A DNA stretch of 64,000 bases from Candidatus Scalindua sp. SCAELEC01 (GCA_004282745.1 SHMT01000013.1:62001-126000), one strand, 5' to 3'; positions 1 to 8,546 are shown, counted from the first letter of the stretch. A program made the numbers and translations. The notes: generated by a model not told the origin, from the sequence alone.

Positions 1-1
1 C

Positions 2-148
2 AAACAGGAAAAGGTCGAAAAAGAACGTAAAGAGCGAGAGGAAAAGATATCGCGGGAAAATAAAGCACTTAGAAAAGCATTGCAGGAAAAAAAGAACGCA
101 TTACAGGAAGAACGGAGCAGGGGGCTTTTTAAAAAGCTTTTCAGCTAG
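2..148 (+). CDS. C-terminal end of a coiled-coil protein (partial)
   Basis: An open frame enters from the left edge and stops with TAG at 146-148. The 48 visible residues are almost all Lys, Glu, Arg, Gln, Ala and Leu in a heptad-like pattern (runs such as EKERKEREEK and ALQEKKNALQEE), and the end is basic and hydrophobic (RGLFKKLFS). This is the tail of a long coiled coil. Such tails occur on relaxases, KfrA-like plasmid proteins, phage proteins and many others, so no function can be assigned. It lies 85 bp before a GC-rich repeat that recurs at 2416. Confidence 0.6.
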   Translation, partial: KQEKVEKERKEREEKISRENKALRKALQEKKNALQEERSRGLFKKLFS

Positions 149-183
149 GGCAGGGAATATTTGTATAGATATATATGCTAATG

Positions 184-202
184 TATTGAATTGTATATAA
201 TA
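184..202. repeat. AT-rich 20-bp motif, copy 1
   Basis: This copy reads TATTGAATTGTATATAATA. Near-identical copies sit at 1186-1205 and 2305-2324, roughly 1 kb apart, all outside genes and all in the same orientation. It may be an operator or iteron-like site; the role is unknown. Confidence 0.5.
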
Positions 203-232
203 CATTTCTGTTAAAATGTATCTTATGGGGTA

Positions 233-338
233 GGGGGCGTTGCAGGGTATCCCCGCTAGAAGGGGGTGCGTCGAAAACGCGAATCGCGGTTGAGACCAGG
301 GGGAAAGCTTTCCCCCACAAAAATATTTTAATTATTTT
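233..338. repeat. GC-rich structured direct repeat, copy A
   Basis: This block of about 105 bp recurs at 2416-2526 in the same orientation. The shared core runs from GGGGCGTTG through GCTAGAAGGGGGTGCG and GAATCGCGGTTGAGACC to a perfect palindrome, GGGGGAAAGCTTTCCCCC, followed by a conserved AT-rich tail. It holds at least two hairpins (CCCC-GCTAGAA-GGGG and the terminal palindrome). Its GC content stands out sharply from the AT-rich surroundings. It could be a structured RNA, a recombination or transfer site, or a terminator. The tail overlaps the 3' end of the neighbouring minus-strand gene. Confidence 0.7.
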
Positions 339-1006
339 GAATCCTTGGTTTCAACATCTTCATCAACAAGCCGTGGCGCAAGATGTTCATTGTAGGCGTC
401 TTGCATGGCTTTGTAGACTTTAACTGCAATATCCTTCTGAGGCATGGTTTCATCTAGTTTCATCTTCACAGGATCGTGATCGTTAGGATCGGTAGCGCCG
501 GATATAGATATCGGGAACACATGCTCCCGTCCATGTGCATAAACGCTAAGGGTGGCAGTTGCGGGATCATCATCTTCGTCATGCAAAATCAGAAAGCTTG
601 CGTCATGAACACGCTTTGCAAACTGTTCAGCGCCAAACGCAACCCCACCTTCTATATGTTTGTTGCTACCAACACGCAGAATAGCAGCTATGCGTTGATT
701 GGAGGCAGCACCAGGCACATCATCTAAAAACAGCTTATCATCTGGGTTGTTTATGTCACGTTTTCTTAAGTCATACCCCTTATAACTCCCTACACTTCTA
801 GGGATGGATCCTGACACGAATTTAGTCTGATTCTCCCCATGACCAAGTATGGCATTACTCGCGGTGGCGACAGGCAAACCGTCCTTCGGCGTATCACCGG
901 CGGCTTTAGCGAAAGTACTCTTGTTAACGCTAAACGACAACGGCACAAGCATCCCAGCCATAAGAGCTGAAACAACAAATTTTGTTCTTAATTTTTTTAA
1001 ATCCAT
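332..1006 (-). CDS. Secreted protein of unknown function
   Basis: The 224-residue product has a clear Sec signal peptide: a basic N-terminus (MDLKKLRTK), a hydrophobic core (residues 10-27) and a likely cut after the AKA near residue 35. The mature part has no motif I recognise. It is Asp-rich (DEDDDPAT near the middle, a LVDEDVETKDSK tail), which may mean Ca2+ binding or just a soluble acidic surface. No Cys is present. A purine-rich stretch lies upstream of the ATG. It sits between two GC-rich direct repeats together with a toxin-antitoxin pair, so it may be cargo of a mobile unit. I do not recognise the family. Confidence 0.65.
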   Translation of the reverse strand: MDLKKLRTKFVVSALMAGMLVPLSFSVNKSTFAKAAGDTPKDGLPVATASNAILGHGENQTKFVSGSIPRSVGSYKGYDLRKRDINNPDDKLFLDDVPGAASNQRIAAILRVGSNKHIEGGVAFGAEQFAKRVHDASFLILHDEDDDPATATLSVYAHGREHVFPISISGATDPNDHDPVKMKLDETMPQKDIAVKVYKAMQDAYNEHLAPRLVDEDVETKDSK

Positions 1007-1185
1007 AACGAAACTACCTCCGTTTCGTTGTTTTTCAACCTGTTAAACTTTTATTATTTATTTTGGAGTTTTATATCATGAAACGAACTTAAGTGCAAAA
1101 AGATTTACATAATACCAATGTTTTATAAAATGGGGCGGGTATGTTATTGTACTGAATGATATCGGGTCCATATTATATAGATTTG

Positions 1186-1205
1186 TATTGAATTGTATGT
1201 AATAT
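1186..1205. repeat. AT-rich 20-bp motif, copy 2
   Basis: This copy reads TATTGAATTGTATGTAATAT and lies about 45 bp before the truncated antitoxin gene at 1249. See the copies at 184 and 2305. Confidence 0.5.
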
Positions 1206-1248
1206 AGAAGAATTGGTAAAAAAGTAGTCTTGATCAAGGTATATAAAA

Positions 1249-1395
1249 ATGAGTGAGTATTTTAAGTCAATAAAAAAAGGCGCAGAAGAAGCCCTGGCTT
1301 GGAAGCAGGGTCAAAAGACAGGTGCACGTGTGCGCCAATATACGGCAAAGGTTGTAGCGAAAATCCGTAAGAACGCCAACAAGACCATAAAATAA
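1249..1395 (+). pseudogene. Truncated XRE (NadS-like) antitoxin gene
   Basis: The 48-codon frame begins MSEYFKSIKKGAEEALAW and continues through GARVRQYTAKVVAKIRKNA, then ends abruptly. This matches the N-terminal arm of NadS-type XRE antitoxins, which normally runs on for about 50 more residues into a helix-turn-helix domain (KIRKNAHMSQ...). Here the sequence switches to NKTIK and a stop exactly where the HTH should begin, so the gene is most likely broken by deletion or recombination. The cognate RelE/HigB-type toxin, normally adjacent, is absent. Confidence 0.55.
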
Positions 1396-1457
1396 TTTTC
1401 AGAGTCTTTCTCAATAACTTTATCAATGCGCAAACAATGGGAGTAGGGGGTTATATA

Positions 1458-1590
1458 TTACGTCCCGAAAGCAACATGTTGATAAGGCTCACCTTGTCTA
1501 TGAGGGCTGATTTGAATTGTCACTTTCTGGTTCATTCGTTTCAGAAAATCGAGCAATTTATCAACTGTAAAGCGGCAAAAGGAAGCTGTA
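1458..1590 (-). pseudogene. C-terminal fragment of an HTH_37-type XRE antitoxin
   Basis: The minus strand encodes FTVDKLLDFLKRMNQKVTI followed by QISPHRQGEPYQHVAFG and a stop. This is the typical C-terminus of XRE antitoxins of the HTH_37 type, where a helix selects the 'period' of the repressor and is followed by a 'V.I.I.P' strand. No helix-turn-helix lies upstream, so only the last 40 or so codons survive. It is a different family from the fragment at 1249 and points to repeated turnover of toxin-antitoxin genes here. Confidence 0.5.
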
Positions 1591-1646
1591 TCCTGACACA
1601 TTACTTTTTCATTGACAATATAAATGTAGTGCGGTAAGCTACAAGG

Positions 1647-1928
1647 ATGATTAAGAGCTTTGCAGATAAGCGAACCGAGCAAATTTTCAATGGAGAGAAG
1701 GTAAAGAGGCTTGATGCGAGGCTACAAAATAAGGTGCTTCGCAGACTGCGCTATATTGATGCCGCAGAACGAATTGAAGATTTGCTTGTTCCTCCTTCCA
1801 ACAAGCTTGAAAAGAAAGAGGGAGATTTAAAAGAATTTTATGCCATATGGGTAAACACGCAGTGGAGGGTTATTTTTAAGTGGATCGATAATGAAGCTCA
1901 CGAGGTGCAATTGGTTGATTATCACTAA
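1647..1928 (+). CDS. higB: HigB-type ribosome-dependent mRNA interferase toxin
   Basis: The 93-residue protein begins MIKSFADKRTEQIFNGEKVK and contains the RLDARLQNKVLRRLRYIDAAE helix, the LEDLLVPPSNKLE-like loop and the C-terminal strands QWRVIFKW and VQLVDYH. These are the features of the HigB/RelE superfamily (plasmid maintenance killer). Such toxins cut mRNA in the ribosomal A site. The cognate antitoxin follows 17 bp downstream, in the toxin-first order usual for higBA. A TTGACA box at 1612 and a weaker TAAGCT 17 bp later could form the promoter, but would put transcription start almost at the ATG. The gene looks intact. Confidence 0.9.
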   Translation: MIKSFADKRTEQIFNGEKVKRLDARLQNKVLRRLRYIDAAERIEDLLVPPSNKLEKKEGDLKEFYAIWVNTQWRVIFKWIDNEAHEVQLVDYH

Positions 1929-1945
1929 AGTAGGAGAACGATAAG

Positions 1946-2254
1946 ATGTCTAAAAAATTTATTGAAATAGAACACCCTGGCGTAATGCTTAAGGAAGATT
2001 TTCTTGATGATCTGGGAATTAAGCCGGGAACATTTGCCAAAGCAATCGGTGTTGACCGTACAGCTATCAAAAACATTATTGATGGGAAACGGGCAATTAC
2101 AGCTGACATGGCGTTGCGCTTTAGCCTGTATTTTAATATGAGTGCAGGATTTTGGTTAAACTTGCAAAAGGATTACGAGCTGCGAACAGCCAAACGCGAA
2201 AGACTTACTGAGCTCAAGAAAGCCATTCAACCCTTTGAGGCAGCACATGCCTGA
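1946..2254 (+). CDS. higA: HigA-type antitoxin, XRE family repressor
   Basis: The 102-residue protein begins MSKKFIEIEHPGVMLKEDFL, the standard HigA opening (HPG..L...FL). It carries one helix-turn-helix (roughly residues 28-65: TFAKAIGVDRTAIKNIIDGK), then MALRFSLYFNMSAGFWLNLQ, the family's dimerisation and toxin-contact region. It neutralises HigB and represses the operon from the upstream promoter. The SD-like GGAGAACG stands 8 bp before the ATG. It appears complete. Confidence 0.92.
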   Translation: MSKKFIEIEHPGVMLKEDFLDDLGIKPGTFAKAIGVDRTAIKNIIDGKRAITADMALRFSLYFNMSAGFWLNLQKDYELRTAKRERLTELKKAIQPFEAAHA

Positions 2255-2304
2255 TTTATTTGAAGCAGGGCAAGGGGAGTAATTTAATACATTGCTTAGA
2301 GTTC

Positions 2305-2324
2305 TATTGAATTGTATGTAATAT
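2305..2324. repeat. AT-rich 20-bp motif, copy 3
   Basis: This copy reads TATTGAATTGTATGTAATAT, identical to the copy at 1186. It lies about 90 bp before the second GC-rich repeat, as copy 1 lies about 30 bp before the first. Confidence 0.5.
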
Positions 2325-2415
2325 AATAATGTTTAATCGAATTATGAGTTATACATAGGGTTAAAGGAAGAATCGCTGTTATAATTGGCTTATATTCTTA
2401 TTTAGGAAAGATAAT

Positions 2416-2526
2416 GGGGCGTTGTGGGGTATCCCCCGCTAGAAGGGGGTGCGTCGAAAACGCGAATCGCGGTTGAGACCAGGGGGAAGGCTTTCCCCCC
2501 TTCACAGAAATATATTAATTATTTTG
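2416..2526. repeat. GC-rich structured direct repeat, copy B
   Basis: This is the second copy of the block at 233-338, in the same orientation, with only a few substitutions and single-base indels and with the same AT-rich tail. The two copies bracket the secreted protein gene and the toxin-antitoxin region (about 2.1 kb). Confidence 0.7.
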
Positions 2527-2673
2527 TGGTTTGGGTTTTTAGTTTCTTCTTTTACCTAAGTTGAGCGCTTTATATTTGTTTAAAAATCTGAAAACCCACT
2601 TAAAAGGTGATAGCAATTTGTTATAATACATTTCCCAAAAAACAAATCCGCAATAGAAAATGGCCCTGATGAG

Positions 2674-3765
2674 ATGGCATCGTCGCATCAGATAAAACGA
2701 TTCTACAAGTCATTCTCGTGGGTATGCGGAGGACAGTTTCGCAAGATACTTCGCAAGATGTTTATTTGGAGGCTAAGGCTTGAAAAGCCTGATGTCATAG
2801 ACTTAACAATAGATACAATGGTAATGGACAACAACGAGGCTCTGAAGCGATACGGAGTACAGCCTACCTACAAGAAAGTAAAGGGATTTCAACCATTACA
2901 GGCAATTTGGAATGGTAAGATAGTAGATGCAATCTTTCGAGGCGGCAAGAAACACAGCAACTATGGAAATTCTGTAGTGAATATGATAAGGGGCCTTGTG
3001 CAAGTGATCCGCAAGGAATACCGTGAGACAGTCACTATAATAGTCAGGCTTGATAGTGGATTTTTTGATGAGAAGATCTTACGAGAATGTGACAAACTGG
3101 GAATAGGGTTTATATGCACTGGTAAGATGTATAAAGGGGTGAAAGAGTATGTTGGTGTACAGTCCCAGAGCCAATGGAAGAGCTATAGTAATAGGAATCA
3201 AGAGTGGGAGTATCTGGAGTTTGGTTACCGATGTGAATCGTGGGAGAAGTTTTATCGTGCTATATACACCCGATTGAGTCATGAGGGAGACCAAATGTTA
3301 ATGGACTTTGCGCGACCAGACAATGTGATTCTCACAAATATAGGGGTTAATCCAAAAGTGTTAGTCAACTGTAACACGAAGGCGGAGGAGAAGAGATTGG
3401 CGAAAACAGAGACTATTATCGAGAGCCATCACATGAGAGGAGCTGACGAATTACCGCATAGAGGAGTAAAGGATTTTGGATTTGAAGAGTTACCATTTAA
3501 GAGATTTGTGTCCAATAGTGTCGTGTATTACTGCATGCTTATATCGTTCTTTTTGTTTGAGACATACAAAGAAGACGTGTTGGAAGAGGTAATACCAGTA
3601 GGTAGCTATGCAACAACGGTGAGGAGGAATGCATTAGACTTTGCTGCGAAGATAATAGGCACGGGTGGGCAACTAATCCTGAAAGTAAACCAGATAGTGA
3701 TGGATACTTTACGATTTGATATTTTATGGTTACGAAGTCAAACACCCATACCAATAGTTATTTAG
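2674..3765 (+). pseudogene. 5'-truncated IS1380-family transposase
   Basis: The 363-residue frame carries the DDE core of IS1380-type transposases: DLTIDTMVMD (first Asp region), IIVRLDSGFFDEKIL (second Asp, a strong family match) and KDFGFEELPFKRFVSN (Glu and C-terminal region). Family members are usually about 420-460 residues with an N-terminal DNA-binding part. Here the frame is open only to a TAA about 50 bp upstream of the ATG, and the residues before the first Asp correspond to the middle of the usual N-terminal region, so roughly 80-100 residues are missing. I found no convincing terminal inverted repeats. It is probably an inactive remnant. Confidence 0.75.
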
Positions 3766-4351
3766 TTGTGACAATCTTGAAGCTGAAAACAAAAAATCTG
3801 TAGGAGTAGTACGTCACTATTTGGTGAAATGCGATCAAACAGGTGCTGTTAAAGAATTTTTTTTAGTATGAGAGGGTTTGCTACCACGTAAAAACAATTT
3901 TTCCTGAGTACAATTGTACCATTGGCACATTTTTTTTTGTCGTAAATTTAATACCGCTCAATTTGGGTAGAACTTATCTGTTTTCCACAATGGTTATTAT
4001 CCGATTACATTCCCTTCTTTGGAAAGTGTATATTACGGAAAAATACGGGTTTATCTAGGAAAAACTGTAGTCCAATCATTAGATGGTTGCCTTATTCAAT
4101 TTCCCGAAAATTATTTAATCCAGCTTCTATATTTTCAATGATCTCTTCTGCCAGTCATCGATCCATTTAGTGTTCGTCTTCATTTGATCTAAGCGCTCCC
4201 ATGCATTTTTATCGATGTTCTGCAACTATCGAAATTTTATGTAATGCCAAATCCGTTGTCAATACTAATAACAGGGAGGTTTCTGTTGAAATACTGAATA
4301 TTGTTCTATAGTATGATTTGTATATTATTAATAGGTGAAATTTTAGTAATT
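3766..4351. other. Gene-free stretch with one degraded coding remnant
   Basis: No complete gene is visible. On the minus strand at about 4092-4230, two overlapping frames read NIDKNAWERLDQMKTNTKW and then, after a one-base shift, AEEIIENIEAGLNNFREIE with a stop. The second part resembles the C-terminal helix of N6-adenine DNA methylases of restriction-modification systems. The match is short and only suggestive. The rest is AT-rich with nothing recognisable. Confidence 0.35.
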
Positions 4352-4498
4352 AGTGTTTGAACGAAAACTACCCATCTACTACGTTGCTGTAACAATTTCG
4401 AAATCCTCAAGTACTATTGTACGTTCCGGTTACGATATTGTTACGTGCCTTGTACCTGGGCACTTTTCATTCAAACACAGGGTTTTCGTTCAGACACT
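4352..4498 (+). mobile_element. 147-bp palindromic MITE, copy 1
   Basis: The element starts AGTGTTTGAACGAAAAC and ends GTTTTCGTTCAGACACT, so the ends are inverted repeats of about 17 bp with one mismatch, continued by imperfect pairing inside. It is flanked on both sides by AATT, a 4-bp target duplication. Copies of exactly the same length stand at 13148 and 51302. It has no coding capacity, as expected for a non-autonomous element moved by a transposase elsewhere. Confidence 0.85.
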
Positions 4499-4633
4499 AA
4501 TTACATTATACTATTATACGTGCAGCTTTCAAACCTGTCGTATACAAAACGCGCTGGTTGAAGAAAAACAGAGCCATTTTTATCTGATCCTCTGAAAGAG
4601 GGTCTCGTTGTCATGGCTGAATGGAACTAATTT

Positions 4634-7600
4634 ATGGAAAGCAAACTGACTCCGTCTCAAGAAAAGGGTGTGAAGATTACGGACAGGGACCTCTGTATGG
4701 TAGCAGGCCCCGGTTCAGGGAAGACAAGTGTCCTGGTGGAGCGTTTTGTCAATCTTGTAGTTACACGAAAGGCTTCAATCAATGAAATCCTGACTCTCAC
4801 CTTTACCGAGAAGGCGGCAAATGAAATGAAGATGAGGGTTGCCAACTCGTTTGAGCAAAAAGGGATGCAGAAAGAGCGCCAGGAGATAGAGTTTGCCTTT
4901 CTCTCCACCATCCACAGCTTCTGCGCCCGATTGTTGAGAGAAAACGCCATAGAAGCGGGTGTTGACCCTCAGTTTTCTGTTATGGATGAACTTGAAGCGA
5001 ATAGAATAAAAGAGTACTCACTGGAAGAGACGCTGGAAAAGTGGGTAGAGAAAGGATCAATAGATACGTTTCTCAACGACATATTCTGGCAACAGACAGA
5101 TTCAAAAAGAGGCAGGATAAAGTCATTCAAGGAGAATCTGATACTCCTTTACGAGAAGATCAGGAATGGTTGTGTTCCCGTTTCTGATGCGGTAATTACG
5201 CCTGATCTGTCACGTGATATTATGCGCTTGTATGAAACGATTCTGGAGTTGATAGGAGAAATCAAAAGAGTCTATTCTGAAAAAAAAATCACGCCGAAGA
5301 GCAGGGAAAAGATAAGACAGGTCTTAAATCAATGGAATGCTGCAGGCCTTCAAAAGAGTATTGATGAACGGTACGGGAAAAACGGAAAACACAACCCCTT
5401 TTCGTCTCCTTTAGAAGGAGGGGGAACCGGGGCGATCAAAGCCACTGGGGATCCAACTGTGGATAACCTCACCCTTCTATTATTAAATGATGTTAAGGCC
5501 ATTCACTCTTCCATAAATTTGAGTGTGTCAAACGAGGTGAAACACCTATTGAGCTCCCTGCGCGAAGAGCTGGAAACCCTGGTAGGATTACTCGTGGAGG
5601 GGTATTCAACAAGAATCAAAATGGTAGTAAGGAAATTCCTTATGGACTTTGAAACTGCTTACGGAGAGAGAAAGCGGTCTGAGAGTTTTGTCGATTTTAC
5701 CGATCTTGAGGAGAAAACGATAGCGTTATTGCAAGGCAACGAATATATAAGAGCTGAAATACAACACAGATTCAAGTTCATATTAGTTGATGAATTTCAA
5801 GATACCAGCAGATTGCAGAAGAGCATAATAGACCTGATAAGGGGTAAGGAGAACCTGTTTGTTGTGGGTGATGCAAAACAATCCATTTATGGGTTTCGAA
5901 ATGCAGATGTTGAGATATTTCAAGATATGCAAAGGGATGTGGTCCCGGGGTCTTTAATCCGTTTGAATGAGAATTTCAGAAGCCGCCCCCAGGTGCTCGA
6001 TTTTATAAACCACCTATTTGGAAAGCTATGGCCGGAGAGTGTACATGGAGAACACGAAGATTGTAACGCACAAAAGGATACGAGTAGTAGCGCCACTCCT
6101 TCCTTACATAATTCACATCAACTAAAGGCGGGGGCACAGTTTTCGGAAAAATCACTGCCCTCAATTGAAATAGTTGTAGTGGATGGGGCAGATAAGATCA
6201 GGGCCAGGAGACGAGAATCTACAGAGATAGCGAACAGGATCAAGGAAATTGTTGAACAGGGTGAGATCAAGATAACGAACCAACGGGAAGAGGGGAGGAA
6301 GGTTTCGTATAGAGATTTTGCTATTCTGTTCCGGAGCACGACGGACATAAAGCTCTATGAACAGAGTCTTTTGCAGTCTGGGATACCGTATTATGTTGTG
6401 AGCGGAAGAGGATTCTTTAATACGACAGAGATAAAGGACCTCATTAACTTTCTCAAGGTCGTCGAATCTCCCCTTGACGAAATAGATCTGGCTGCGGTAT
6501 TAAAGTCACCGTTTGTTGGAATAGATGACGACGCGCTCTTTTGGCTCTCTGATTATGCACATCATAACCATGATGCCCATAAAAACCGGGAGGGAGCTCA
6601 TCGTAAACCGCCGAAGAGACTCCTCTACCAGATCCTGACCGATGTTGAGGCTATTCAAGAGATTGATACCGGTTTAAAAGAGAGGATTGTACAATTTACG
6701 AAACTCCTCCATGAGGTACAGGACCTTAAACCCAGAGTCTCATTGTGGCAATTGATCTCTTTTATCCTCAAGAAGACGGAATTTCAATCAAAGATGCTTC
6801 TCTTCTCAAATGGAAAGAAACGGTATGCAAACCTCCTGAAGCTTGTTGATCTGTGTAAGAGTCAGGAGGATTTTGAACCTTTGGCACTCCGAGATTTTAT
6901 TAGGATTGTAGAAGGGTACAAGTTTCGGGAGATAAGGGAATCAGAGGCGCCGGTGGAATCTGAGGAGGATGATGTGGTTAAATTAATTACTACCCACTCT
7001 GCGAAAGGGTTAGAATTCTCGATCGTTATTGTTGCCGACCTTGATAGAGACAATACGCGACCCTCCGATTATTTTGTTTTTTCAAAAAAGTATGGGATCA
7101 GTTTTAAGACAATGAATCCTTCAACCAGTGAAGCTGAAGTACCCCTGAGTTATGAACAAATTAGAAATGAAATTTCTCAAAAAGAGTTACAGGAATCAAA
7201 ACGGCTGCTCTTTGTTGCAATGACGAGAGCACAGGAACATCTGATACTAACAGGGGGCACAAGTAAGAGTAAGGCGAAAGGAGACAAAGACAGTGGTAAT
7301 TGGCTCAGCTATGTCGTCTCAATCCTTTGCCTCGATAAAGACCACGATGAGACCCTCAAGACTATACGGCTCAATAAAGAGGGGCAGGACCCATCTCAAA
7401 CGCTTGAGATACGATATACATCGATAAATGGAGAAGATGGTGGTGGACTAACAACTTCGAGCGGCCAGCGTGTTTCAGAAGGGGTAAAGGAAACGAAGAG
7501 AGTGAAACTCCTCACGCAATACAAAAGAGAGATTGAAACGGGTAATAAAATTAAAACTCCATCGCCTCAAAAAATAATAGCTGATGCGGGTAAAAATATC

Positions 7601-8401
7601 ATCTCAATGGTGAATTGTACTGTACCCGCCGACCAGAGTCACTATCTTTACACGGTTACCGAGATCCTTACGTTCCACTTTTGCCCGCAACGATACTGTT
7701 TTAATTCCATTCTGGGATTACAAGGGGTGCAAGAGCGAGATTGGTCTGGGGCAGATAGGGAAGGGGACAGGAGTGAGACGAATGATGATGAAATACCCAG
7801 CAACGAACTTGGGAACATTGTGCATCGTGTCTTTAAAAGGTACCATTTTTTAGACAACAGTCGTAAACTCAAAGATTATATAGAGCGAGAGTTGCTGATC
7901 ACGGGACTTGACCCGTGCCAAAAAAGTATAGAGACCATTACAAACTGGGTACTCTCATTTTACCGTAGTTCCGTTGGTGAGGAGATAAAGGCCAGCAAAC
8001 GTCAGAAGAGGGAAATATCATTTATCTTTCATTGTCAAGGATTTCCCATACGAGGCCAGATAGACCTTTTCTATGTGACAGATGAAAACAGCGTAAAGAT
8101 CGTTGATTACAAGGCGAATAATATTACGGTGGATGAAATACCCGACAAGATAAAACACTATAGAATACAGATGCAGCTTTATGCCAGGGCGCTTGAAGCT
8201 GTTTATGGGGAAAGGGTAGATGAAGCCATCCTCTATTTTCTCGTTCCGGATAGATCCGTAATCATTGATACCTCAGTACATGCTAGGAGAGAACTCGATA
8301 CTACGCTGGATAAGTTTTTTTCCGCACATAAGAACGGAAACTTTACAAGGGTGAGTGGGAGAAAATGCAGGTGGTGTGAATTTGAACCTATATGTAAATA
8401 A
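4634..8401 (+). CDS. AddA/RecB-like helicase-nuclease
   Basis: The 1255-residue protein is a UvrD/Rep-superfamily (SF1A) helicase with a C-terminal PD-(D/E)XK nuclease, the layout of AddA and RecB, which process double-strand ends for recombination. Visible motifs are the Q motif and Walker A (GPGSGKTS near residue 25), motif Ia (TLTFTEKAANEMKMR), Walker B (VDEFQDTS near 385), motif III (VVGDAKQSIYGFRNAD), motif V (ITTHSAKGLEFSIVIV) and motif VI (LLFVAMTRAQ). The nuclease core is KIVDYKAN near 1154. Cysteines at about 1016 and in the final C-x2-C-x5-C form a likely iron-sulfur staple, more typical of AddB. No AddB partner is adjacent. Low-complexity insertions occur near residues 255-275 and 480-500. 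Confidence 0.85.
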   Translation: MESKLTPSQEKGVKITDRDLCMVAGPGSGKTSVLVERFVNLVVTRKASINEILTLTFTEKAANEMKMRVANSFEQKGMQKERQEIEFAFLSTIHSFCARLLRENAIEAGVDPQFSVMDELEANRIKEYSLEETLEKWVEKGSIDTFLNDIFWQQTDSKRGRIKSFKENLILLYEKIRNGCVPVSDAVITPDLSRDIMRLYETILELIGEIKRVYSEKKITPKSREKIRQVLNQWNAAGLQKSIDERYGKNGKHNPFSSPLEGGGTGAIKATGDPTVDNLTLLLLNDVKAIHSSINLSVSNEVKHLLSSLREELETLVGLLVEGYSTRIKMVVRKFLMDFETAYGERKRSESFVDFTDLEEKTIALLQGNEYIRAEIQHRFKFILVDEFQDTSRLQKSIIDLIRGKENLFVVGDAKQSIYGFRNADVEIFQDMQRDVVPGSLIRLNENFRSRPQVLDFINHLFGKLWPESVHGEHEDCNAQKDTSSSATPSLHNSHQLKAGAQFSEKSLPSIEIVVVDGADKIRARRRESTEIANRIKEIVEQGEIKITNQREEGRKVSYRDFAILFRSTTDIKLYEQSLLQSGIPYYVVSGRGFFNTTEIKDLINFLKVVESPLDEIDLAAVLKSPFVGIDDDALFWLSDYAHHNHDAHKNREGAHRKPPKRLLYQILTDVEAIQEIDTGLKERIVQFTKLLHEVQDLKPRVSLWQLISFILKKTEFQSKMLLFSNGKKRYANLLKLVDLCKSQEDFEPLALRDFIRIVEGYKFREIRESEAPVESEEDDVVKLITTHSAKGLEFSIVIVADLDRDNTRPSDYFVFSKKYGISFKTMNPSTSEAEVPLSYEQIRNEISQKELQESKRLLFVAMTRAQEHLILTGGTSKSKAKGDKDSGNWLSYVVSILCLDKDHDETLKTIRLNKEGQDPSQTLEIRYTSINGEDGGGLTTSSGQRVSEGVKETKRVKLLTQYKREIETGNKIKTPSPQKIIADAGKNIISMVNCTVPADQSHYLYTVTEILTFHFCPQRYCFNSILGLQGVQERDWSGADREGDRSETNDDEIPSNELGNIVHRVFKRYHFLDNSRKLKDYIERELLITGLDPCQKSIETITNWVLSFYRSSVGEEIKASKRQKREISFIFHCQGFPIRGQIDLFYVTDENSVKIVDYKANNITVDEIPDKIKHYRIQMQLYARALEAVYGERVDEAILYFLVPDRSVIIDTSVHARRELDTTLDKFFSAHKNGNFTRVSGRKCRWCEFEPICK

Positions 8402-8546
8402 CATTTTGATGGAGGAAGGAAAGACTCCATGTCTCACTGCTCGGGAGTTGGAGGAGCTTGGGTTTAAATTAGGTGTATTTGCCTTATCAGGGCTGTTTGC
8501 CGCAACGAAGGCGATTGAGGAGTGCTTTCGATTCCCAGACCCTTAG
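8396..8546 (+). pseudogene. C-terminal remnant of an isocitrate lyase/PEP mutase family gene
   Basis: In a frame different from the helicase, whose end it touches, the sequence reads VNNILMEEGKTPCLTARELEE then LGFKLGVFALSGLFAATKAI before a stop. This matches the conserved 'N..EGGKTP.L...EL..MGF...I.P...LFAA..A' segment near the C-terminus of 2-methylisocitrate lyase and PEP mutase proteins. The catalytic N-terminal barrel is absent. The remnant is only about 50 codons long. Confidence 0.6.

Noticed and set aside
184-202. TTGAAT...TATAAT read as a promoter in the AT motif
   Set aside because: The two boxes are only 5 bp apart, far from the 16-18 bp needed.
233-338. GC-rich repeat called an oriT
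   Set aside because: The layout (hairpin plus conserved flank beside a coiled-coil tail) is suggestive, but no nic consensus or relaxase could be identified. It is listed only as a repeat.
1437-1637. Plus-strand frame over the antitoxin fragment
   Set aside because: It is opposite to a recognisable antitoxin C-terminus on the minus strand and has no coding features.
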